From Paraburkholderia phytofirmans OLGA172 (GTDB taxonomy: Bacteria > Pseudomonadota > Gammaproteobacteria > Burkholderiales > Burkholderiaceae): 64,000 bases of DNA. Position numbers and translations under genes: made by a program. The DNA is taken from the NCBI RefSeq assembly GCF_001634365.1, contig NZ_CP014578.1, positions 3,224,001 through 3,288,000 of the forward strand. The letters run 5' to 3'. Positions 29,486-35,585 of the stretch are shown here, piece by piece (position 1 is the stretch's first letter; each line of letters opens with the position of its first letter). Under the pieces are notes generated by a model. The model saw only the letters and a list, made by a program, of their open reading frames with translations. It ran no database searches and was not told where the DNA came from.

Positions 29486-30279
29486 GTTTATTGGTGAAGG
29501 CGCAGCGCGAGGGCCAGACGATCGCGCGGGTGACACCTGAGTCGGCGTGCTGGCGGTATGTGGGATTTGCCGCTTACCGGCTGGGCGCGAGTGAAGTCGT
29601 TCATGTTTTTGAGCCATCGCGAGAGGTTTGTATCGTGGTGCTCACGGGCGCGGTGGATATTGAAACTGCTGACGCCACATGGAGTTCGCTGGGTTCGCGC
29701 GACAGCGTGTTCGAGGATGCCGCACCGCATGCGGTGTATTTGCCGCCTGGCGTGCGGGCGACGGTTCGCGCCTGTCGCGATGCGGAGGTTGGTGTGGCGA
29801 GTGCGCCTGCCAAGGGTGCGTATCCGGCGAGGTTGATCGAACCTTCTTCGATGAAGCGCTCCACGCGTGGCAAGGGGCTGAATACGCGATACGTATGCGA
29901 TATTCTTCCGCAGACTGAGCTTGCGGAGTCTTTACTGGTTGTTGAGGTGCGGACGCCGGGTGGGCATGCGTCGAGTTATCCGCCGCATAAGCATGATACC
30001 GATAATGTGCCGCTCGAGAGTTCGCTGGAAGAGACTTATTATCATCGGCTCGATCCGGCGCAGGGGTTTGCGTTTCAGCGGGTGTATACCGATATGCGCG
30101 ATATCGATGAGTCGATGGCCGTTGAGGATCACGATGTCGTGATGGTGCCGCGTGGGTATCATCCGGTTGTAGTGCCTTATGGATATGATTCGTACTACCT
30201 CAATGTTATGGCTGGCAAGCAGCGGGTTTGGCACTTCAAGAACGATCCGGCGCACGAGTGGATTATCAATAAAGAATGA
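29482..30279 (+). CDS. iolB: 5-Deoxy-glucuronate isomerase
   Basis: A 265-residue bicupin protein converting 5-deoxy-glucuronate to 5-dehydro-2-deoxy-gluconate. SSYPPHKHDTD carries the metal-binding histidines, and EETYYHRLDPAQGFAFQRVY and VMVPRGYHPVV are conserved IolB segments. It is the last gene of the inositol operon. T- and G-ending codons are much more frequent than in iolD and iolE just upstream, and a dispersed repeat begins two bases after its stop. No terminator hairpin with T-run is evident downstream. Confidence 0.94.
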   Translation: MSLLVKAQREGQTIARVTPESACWRYVGFAAYRLGASEVVHVFEPSREVCIVVLTGAVDIETADATWSSLGSRDSVFEDAAPHAVYLPPGVRATVRACRDAEVGVASAPAKGAYPARLIEPSSMKRSTRGKGLNTRYVCDILPQTELAESLLVVEVRTPGGHASSYPPHKHDTDNVPLESSLEETYYHRLDPAQGFAFQRVYTDMRDIDESMAVEDHDVVMVPRGYHPVVVPYGYDSYYLNVMAGKQRVWHFKNDPAHEWIINKE

Positions 30280-30280
30280 T

Positions 30281-30402
30281 CGTTTTTGCCTTGCAGGCGG
30301 TCTGCTCTGATTGCCTGCTGCGCCTTCTTTTGTTTTGCATTCCTATGGCATTTGTCTTTCTTGGTGATCTATTGGCGTTGCCGCTGTGCGGGGCAGCATC
30401 TG
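30281..30402 (+). repeat. Dispersed intergenic repeat, copy C
   Basis: GTTTTTGCCTTGCAGGCGG, then CTCTGATTGCCTG, ending GATCTATTGGCGTTGCC and GCTGTGCGGGGCAGCATC. This is the same order of elements as copy A at 4191. Both begin one or two bases after a stop codon. The rest of the spacer to 30546 shows nothing further. Confidence 0.7.
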
Positions 30403-30546
30403 CAGCGGCCTACGACACGGGCACGCGCTGACTCGCGTGTTCGAGCAGACTGCGTTGCGCATGCCAACGCGTGCCACGTGACCGGTTTGCTTGCCGTCGC
30501 CCGGTGCATGGTTTGGGCGACGGGTTTCATGGAACGGCCGTCACGC

Positions 30547-31779
30547 CTAGTCGGTCGAACCGTCACTGTCCGGAGGGGTCTGTGGGCGCGGTATGCCACG
30601 TTCGATGAGACGAATCCTGGCTGGATCACCAGCGGCCGCATCGATATGTGCTTCACGAAACTCCAGCGCACCCTCCGCTACCTCGCGCGGCGCCATCTCC
30701 TTTAGTGCGCTCGGCGTGCGACCGAGCTGCTTGGCGGTAAAGGCAGGGTTGAAGTAGACGTTGTCCTTCAATGACGCTCCTTTGAGACCCTTGGTCTTGA
30801 TCTCATACAGGTCATAGTGGCCAGCACCAAATTCGCTGTCGCCGAATGCTCGTGCGCCTTCCAGCGTTTCGGAAACGATCAGCGCGTCCCCCGAAATCAT
30901 CTTTTTGATGCCCCCGAAGTGAGATGATGGTTCGAAACCATGTTCGAGGATCGCAGCGCGATTCAGACCGGAGTCAACTCGATAAACACGGGGGAATGCT
31001 TTCTTCTCGAGAAAGCCGATCTCGTTGACATGCATGCCCGGAGGCACAAATGCCGGGTTGAGATCTGGATTAGGCGAGTTCGCTTCATCGGCAGACTTTG
31101 ACCGCGTGCTGGAATTTGTCGCGTCGACCGGCTTGCTGCCAGCAAGCGAAGGCGGTAATTCGCTTTGCTCTGGTGCCGGCGAAGCGGGAGGCGACGACGC
31201 CGGAGACATATCCATCGGTGTAGCGGGACGCGATGGCGGCGGAGACGTATCCATCGGTGTAGCGGGACGCGATGGTGGCGGCGAAGACGTATCCATCGGT
31301 GTAGCGGGACGCGATGGTGGCGGCGAAGACGTATCCATCGGTGTAGCGGGACGCGATGGCAGGCGCGAAGACGTACCCGTCGCGGACGGAATATCCAGCG
31401 GCACACCGGATGCACCTCCCGGCTCAGCGCCCATCCCGGCTGGGCGTGGTTCCAAAGGACCACCACCGACAACCGACAGAATCACGCTAGTCGCAATTTG
31501 GCCACGCGTTGGCGGCGGACTCTCCCCTTCATTTTTCGGCGGTTTGCCACGGCATGGGCCGCCCGTACGCCAATTGCAATGTCTTTTTTGATACTCGTCC
31601 CAGTTCTCCTTGTTGGATTGATATTGCGGTTCCACCGCTATTCCCCACGGAGGTCTGGGAGTCTCGCGACTACCGTCGCCAGTGGCGCCTCCGTTCGCGG
31701 CGGCCGCTGCATGAACCGCGGGTCGAAGTGCGTAGTCACTGAACGAGTCATTCCTGAACCATCCTGTTACACCATGCAT
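30547..31779 (-). CDS. Putative ADP-ribosyltransferase toxin with proline-rich repeat linker
   Basis: A 410-residue protein with no signal peptide. Residues 1-120 are unrecognised. Residues about 120-245 are Pro/Ser/Thr-rich with tandem PATPMDTSSPPPSR units. Residues about 260-400 resemble the pertussis-toxin S1 fold: RVYRVDS (R267 as NAD-binding arginine), LIVSETLEGA (S303-E304-T305 in the place of the STS motif), a YDLYEIKTKG strand, and ALEFREAHID (E373 or E376 as catalytic glutamate) followed by a basic strand. ATG 31779 has an excellent GGGGAGG five bases upstream. No antitoxin gene or secretion gene is adjacent; upstream lies IS debris. Activity and delivery route are inference from motif order. 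Confidence 0.6.
   Translation of the reverse strand: MHGVTGWFRNDSFSDYALRPAVHAAAAANGGATGDGSRETPRPPWGIAVEPQYQSNKENWDEYQKRHCNWRTGGPCRGKPPKNEGESPPPTRGQIATSVILSVVGGGPLEPRPAGMGAEPGGASGVPLDIPSATGTSSRLPSRPATPMDTSSPPPSRPATPMDTSSPPPSRPATPMDTSPPPSRPATPMDMSPASSPPASPAPEQSELPPSLAGSKPVDATNSSTRSKSADEANSPNPDLNPAFVPPGMHVNEIGFLEKKAFPRVYRVDSGLNRAAILEHGFEPSSHFGGIKKMISGDALIVSETLEGARAFGDSEFGAGHYDLYEIKTKGLKGASLKDNVYFNPAFTAKQLGRTPSALKEMAPREVAEGALEFREAHIDAAAGDPARIRLIERGIPRPQTPPDSDGSTD
31205..31369. repeat. 39/42-bp in-frame tandem repeat
   Basis: Four head-to-tail units (31205-31243, 31244-31285, 31286-31327, 31328-31369), of 39, 42, 42 and 42 bases, are nearly identical. They encode PATPMDTSSPPPSR units of the toxin linker. 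Copy-number change would keep the reading frame and vary linker length. Confidence 0.9.
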
Positions 31780-31929
31780 ATGAACCTCCCCAGCATTGCC
31801 GGCGGGTCGCCGACGTCGTCACGAGTATGAGCTTCGACGAACTTGGCATGTACGACTCGATATACCACCACTTGTGCAGACTAGAGACATTGCTGACAGG
31901 TATACGGGAACATGGTTGACATGTATTTG

Positions 31930-32205
31930 CCCGGACCGGACAGACGTTGCCGGTCAGCGAGTTGTGCCGGCGCTTCAACATCAGCTATCAGACCAACTAC
32001 CAATGGCTTGATCGCCACAAGACAGAAGACGCTGATGGCCTGGCCAACCGCTCGCGTCGCCCACATCACAGCCCCACGCGCTCATCGGACCGGATCACTG
32101 AGCGTGATTGCGCGCAGCGCCAGCACTGGCAGCGCTTCGAACACGAACAACCCAATTCGCTGTGGCAGATGGATTTCCAGGACGATTTCCCAACAGGGGG
32201 TGGCG
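31930..32205 (+). pseudogene. IS481-type transposase remnant
   Basis: Plus-strand frame with an N-terminal helix-turn-helix, LPVSELCRRFNISYQTNYQW, then DGLANRSRRPHHSP. It jumps directly to QRQHWQRFEHEQPNSLWQMD, the start of the DDE domain region. In IS481/IS3-like transposases more than 80 residues separate these parts, so the gene has an internal deletion. It also lacks its catalytic core and C terminus: the frame runs into other DNA at about 32205. No intact terminal repeats were found. It is a fossil insertion next to a truncated gene. Confidence 0.75.
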
Positions 32206-32209
32206 TTCG

Positions 32210-32700
32210 CTGCAGTCTTGAGGCATCACACGCATATTGCGCAACGGCGAGCCCTGGTATTGGAACAGGTAGCGGTTGAAAATCGCGGTGAGCCTGGCGC
32301 TGTCGAGCGTGACGTCGCCGCGATGGACGTTGATCGTCACGCTGGTCGGATCGTCGAACACGATCGGCTGACCGGCGTGCATCGGGGTCAGTGTTGCCGC
32401 CATATCGTGAATCATGAAGCCGATGTCGCCGGTTACACGAAAGTCGACGTCGCGCGCGAACATCAACGAACCGTCGATGCCGGAATCGCGCAGCGTCAAC
32501 GGACGGCTACGCGTCTCATGCATGCCACTCGCGGATGGCACACGTTCGGCGACACGTTGTTCGGCAGCGAGCTGTTTGGCCTTGGCAAGTTCGAGCGCGG
32601 ACCGTGATGCTGAGGCGGGTCGATCGGCGCTCGCGGCGGCCGCGCTGTTGGTAGGACGCTCACCAAGCGATCGAGCGTTTGAATCGCCACGACGAGTCAT
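32210..32700 (-). pseudogene. Unknown gene truncated by the IS481-type remnant
   Basis: The frame opens at ATG 32700 and encodes about 160 residues: a disordered Ala/Ser/Arg-rich N-terminal 70, then an alternating hydrophobic pattern (SLMFARDVDFRVTGDIGF, PIVFDDPTSVTINVHRG, LFQYQGSPLRNMRV) typical of a beta-rich domain. The homologous-looking part stops near 32215. After that the open frame is only the antisense of the transposase remnant, so the 3' end has been lost. I do not recognise the family; lipid-binding beta domains look broadly similar. The exact breakpoint is uncertain by about 10 bases. Confidence 0.55.
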
Positions 32701-32941
32701 TGGGAAGCCCCACGCGTCGGGCTTGGGCGGTCTATGCGCAGATGAGATTCAAACGGCACCCTGAGACCGATTCGAGCACGGAGCGAGGGGCGCGTGCATC
32801 GCGCAGTGCATGACAACCGGCGCTGTCGGAGCATCACGTGGCACATCAAATTTCGGCACGACGGCAATCATGATCAACCCCAAGATGGCGAGCCTGCCCG
32901 GTGCGCCGGGGGACTCCTCTCCCGATGAAAGTGTCTTGAGG

Positions 32942-34270
32942 TTATTCGCCGGATTCGCCGTGCGGTGAAGTGGGATCCGGTGCGGGGCTCACGTAAAGGA
33001 TCGCGGCCTGCGAGGTCTGCGTATGCTGGGGGGTGTGAAGGATCAGGTGCGGACCGCTCCCCGCCGACTCGACTGCCGCGGCGACCGATAGCCAGCCACC
33101 TGCCGCACCCGAGTGACCGATGAGCTTATCGGCGCGGCGCTGCATTTCGAGTTTTGTGACGCCGGAGAGCGACGCCTTCTTGAGAGCCGCTAGCAGATCT
33201 GTTTCGTGCGAGTCTTCGAGACTGCTGATCCAGGCGGGCTGGATGGTCGGGGCGTCAGCGTTGCCCCACAGCACGGCATTCGCGAGTATGTCGGCGACGG
33301 TATCCAGTTCGCCCGCCACGGGTCGATGCAGGCTCGCCACTACCTTGACCGGTTCGGGTAAGACGAACACACCGGGGGCGAGCAGGACTGCGATGCTGCC
33401 TTCGGTGCTGCCGGTGGACGGCTGCGCGTCGTGCCATTCCGCGGCGATCACCAGCAGCGGGCGTCTCTCGCCCGCATCGAGCCACGCATCGGCCACGAGC
33501 AGGCCGTCCGTAGCCGGCACGGCCTGACATTGAAGAGGAGGCAAGCCGGCCATGCGCAGCGCATCTCGGACCTGCTGTTCACGCTCCCCCGCTTCGGCGG
33601 GCAAGGCCAGCACATGGATCTTCGGCCAGTAGACCGGTTCGTATCGCGATAGCGCATGCAGACTGACCGCTAGCGGCTCGAGTACCCGACGGATCAGATG
33701 GACCGCTGGGGAAACGGGGGCCTGCTTTGAAGGGTGGGTTCCGCTCTTATCCTGTACGACTTCGTGTCGTACCGCTTCTGCTTCGATTGCCGGGCTATCG
33801 AGTTGCGGATCGTTATCGGCAAAACGGTTGTGCAGGATCATCCCTGGACCGTTGCGCGGTGCCTGCATTTTCGGCAGGGGCTTCGCTGCCGCGATTGCCT
33901 CGGTGAGACTCGTACCGCCGAGCGGCAGGCAATAGCCCACGCCCAGCACCTGCAGCGGTTGCTGCGCATAGCGCACGCGGCGATTGAGCCAGTTGCGCCG
34001 GTGCATGTTCCAGTAGTGCGCCCGGAACCACAATGCCTCATAGCCGGCGCGCGCGATGCCCAGCGTGATCAGGAACAGGCCGTTGGGGATACCCGCCACG
34101 CAAAACCAGAACCACGGCCCGCTCGCGGGTGTGCCAGCCGGCCACAGCAGCAGCGCCCCTGCTGAGCCAATTCCGTTGCAAAGTACCCAACCGATCAGCC
34201 ACGGCACGAGACGCGGCGGGTTCGTCGGGTAGGCACGCGGCGGACCCGCGGGAGACAGATCGACTGGCAT
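32942..34270 (-). CDS. Unknown two-helix membrane protein of the accessory region
   Basis: A 442-residue protein. Two hydrophobic helices near residues 22-42 and 50-73 (WLIGWVLCNGIGSAGALLLW; FWFCVAGIPNGLFLITLGI) are followed by a conserved-looking RAHYWNMHRRNWLNRRVRYA segment and a soluble C-terminal region of about 300 residues. The end, KLIGHSGAAGGWLSVAAAVE, vaguely recalls the GH-x-EAAAG segment of thiolase-fold ketosynthases, but no catalytic triad is evident. ATG 34270 has no good ribosome-binding site. The true N terminus may lie at 34499 in another frame (see next entry). It is last in a minus-strand series starting with the M23-GH19 gene, so a role linked to that effector is possible. 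Function unknown. Confidence 0.6.
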   Translation of the reverse strand: MPVDLSPAGPPRAYPTNPPRLVPWLIGWVLCNGIGSAGALLLWPAGTPASGPWFWFCVAGIPNGLFLITLGIARAGYEALWFRAHYWNMHRRNWLNRRVRYAQQPLQVLGVGYCLPLGGTSLTEAIAAAKPLPKMQAPRNGPGMILHNRFADNDPQLDSPAIEAEAVRHEVVQDKSGTHPSKQAPVSPAVHLIRRVLEPLAVSLHALSRYEPVYWPKIHVLALPAEAGEREQQVRDALRMAGLPPLQCQAVPATDGLLVADAWLDAGERRPLLVIAAEWHDAQPSTGSTEGSIAVLLAPGVFVLPEPVKVVASLHRPVAGELDTVADILANAVLWGNADAPTIQPAWISSLEDSHETDLLAALKKASLSGVTKLEMQRRADKLIGHSGAAGGWLSVAAAVESAGSGPHLILHTPQHTQTSQAAILYVSPAPDPTSPHGESGE

Positions 34271-34283
34271 CGTCAAGTGATAT

Positions 34284-34499
34284 TCACGTTCTGCAGCGAC
34301 GAAAGCCGCCGGCAGTTGCACGCGCAACGGGGGGGCACATCGCGACCGGCTTGCCGCCCGTTGCCGGGAAACGACGGGTTGTCTTCGGCAATCGTCGTGC
34401 TGGCACGGGTGTAAATCCAGAGGCGCCAACGAATTCGGCGCTGCGAAGGACGTCGAAAACGTATGGATGCAGATCCTCATTAGGATCGCTAAGGTGCAT
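34284..34499 (-). pseudogene. Probable frameshifted N-terminal segment of the 32942-34270 gene
   Basis: ATG 34499 opens a protein-like frame: MHLSDPNEDLHPYVFDVLRS, then EFVGASGFTPVPARRLPKTT and a GGKPVAMCPP segment. Next to a run of seven C on the coding strand (34329-34335) the neighbouring frame continues with LRVQLPAAFVAAEREYHLTM straight into the 34270 ORF. Removing one base would fuse both into one gene of about 518 codons starting 48 bases after the previous stop. Sequencing error, phase variation or a real mutation are all possible. Confidence 0.5.
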
Positions 34500-34547
34500 A
34501 ACGGGTTCACCACCGCACACGGCCAAAGCTTTGTGAACGATGCAAAA

Positions 34548-34928
34548 TTACAGGTAGCGCTCGCGCTGTGCGGGATCGTCCTGGATCAAATAGAATCTGT
34601 TCCCGTTGACCGCTTCCAGGTTCTGCACTTTAGTGAGTGTGTCCATAGGCTCTACATCTCTCTTGCTCTCGAAATAAGGAACCCACTTTTTTCCATCTCC
34701 GTCGTAGACAGCACCATGCTGGCGTGCGATCTCCTCTTTGGATTTGTCGATCAAACTGGCGCAAACAAAATTGACACCAGGCTTCGACATCAACGTTTTA
34801 ACAGGCGGTTTTTCCGTCGCGGACGCGTCCCGAAAACTCATGCTGTGGCTATAAATCTTGCCGACGGGCAGATTCTGAGTAGGAGGCGATGCGGATCCGG
34901 CGTTCGATTTAATTTTATCTTGAATCAT
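34548..34928 (-). CDS. Small DUF5710-like hypothetical protein
   Basis: A 126-residue hydrophilic protein. The middle, EIARQHGAVYDGDGKKWVPY, resembles the DUF5710 pattern (a short module with GA-x-WD and a KKW core), preceded by VNFVCASLIDK as a first strand. The N-terminal 50 residues are Ser/Pro/Lys-rich. It starts 12 bases after the XAC2610-like gene and lies in AT-richer DNA. No signal peptide or membrane helix is seen. It could be a second immunity or accessory protein; that is inference from position only. Confidence 0.55.
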   Translation of the reverse strand: MIQDKIKSNAGSASPPTQNLPVGKIYSHSMSFRDASATEKPPVKTLMSKPGVNFVCASLIDKSKEEIARQHGAVYDGDGKKWVPYFESKRDVEPMDTLTKVQNLEAVNGNRFYLIQDDPAQRERYL

Positions 34929-34940
34929 TAATTATGCAGC

Positions 34941-35585
34941 CTACTGACCGGTTGAAGGAGAAAGCGGAGTAACCTTTGAATAAATATGCTTTCCATTTTT
35001 GAACCTGTCCACATAAAAATAGGTTTGCCCCGTAGGATCGCAGTAAGTTCCCCTTCGTTCGATAAGTGAAAGCACACCTCTCGCGCTGAGGGTATAGCGC
35101 TCCTCCCAATTTTCACAAGAACTCTCGTGAAAACACGCACCGATCACCTGCTTCCGTTTCGCATCCGCCTGCAAACACGGAATATCACTCAATTCTTTGT
35201 TGAAAACGTATATTCCTTGCTTGGGCGAATATAAGTACACGTCGTAGAACTCTTGAGAAGCCCCTCGGGTGTTCAGCACCTTTAAATCCTCATACCCGCC
35301 AGATGTCAAATTCTCAAATTTAACGTCCACCAATTTAACTTCATGATCAACTATTATTGTTTGCATTTTTCCAGACGGAAAACTTATATGGATTCTATTT
35401 TCATTGACGGAAATTTCAGGGGTGGACTGCAGTCTTTTAGACCACGAATCATTCGAAATAAGCGCGATTTTTAAAGATAAGGCCAGCCCAACGATCGGCA
35501 TGATCCTATTTAAATTTCGCATGCCAGCACTAGCACTTAAAGATCCGATATATACGAAAAATTTTTTAGCCGATTTTCTGAGCAT
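34941..35585 (-). CDS. XAC2610-like exported protein, candidate immunity protein
   Basis: A 214-residue protein with a basic start and a hydrophobic stretch at about 25-43 that could be an uncleaved signal/anchor. The conserved core FYDVYLYSPKQGIYVFNKEL, GACFHESSCENWEERY and GTYCDPTGQTYFYVDRF matches the XAC2610-related group, whose founding member has a fold like the PliI lysozyme inhibitors. Directly upstream, overlapping by about 20 bases, is a gene for a cell-wall hydrolase, the usual place for an immunity gene. ATG 35585 has GAGG at a good distance; TTG 35597 and ATG 35591 are alternatives. Immunity function is inferred from family and position. Confidence 0.65.
   Translation of the reverse strand: MLRKSAKKFFVYIGSLSASAGMRNLNRIMPIVGLALSLKIALISNDSWSKRLQSTPEISVNENRIHISFPSGKMQTIIVDHEVKLVDVKFENLTSGGYEDLKVLNTRGASQEFYDVYLYSPKQGIYVFNKELSDIPCLQADAKRKQVIGACFHESSCENWEERYTLSARGVLSLIERRGTYCDPTGQTYFYVDRFKNGKHIYSKVTPLSPSTGQ

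Noticed and set aside
31205..31369. CRISPR-like array
   Set aside because: Units are directly adjacent coding repeats without spacers; no cas genes in the window.
32095..32700. 201-residue protein as one intact gene
   Set aside because: Residues after about 162 are only the antisense of the IS481-type transposase remnant, so the gene is truncated.
32749..32941. Short frames between the membrane protein and the truncated gene (one starts MIAVVPKFDV)
   Set aside because: Only about 40 codons, no ribosome-binding site and an in-frame stop; could be debris but not supportable as a gene.
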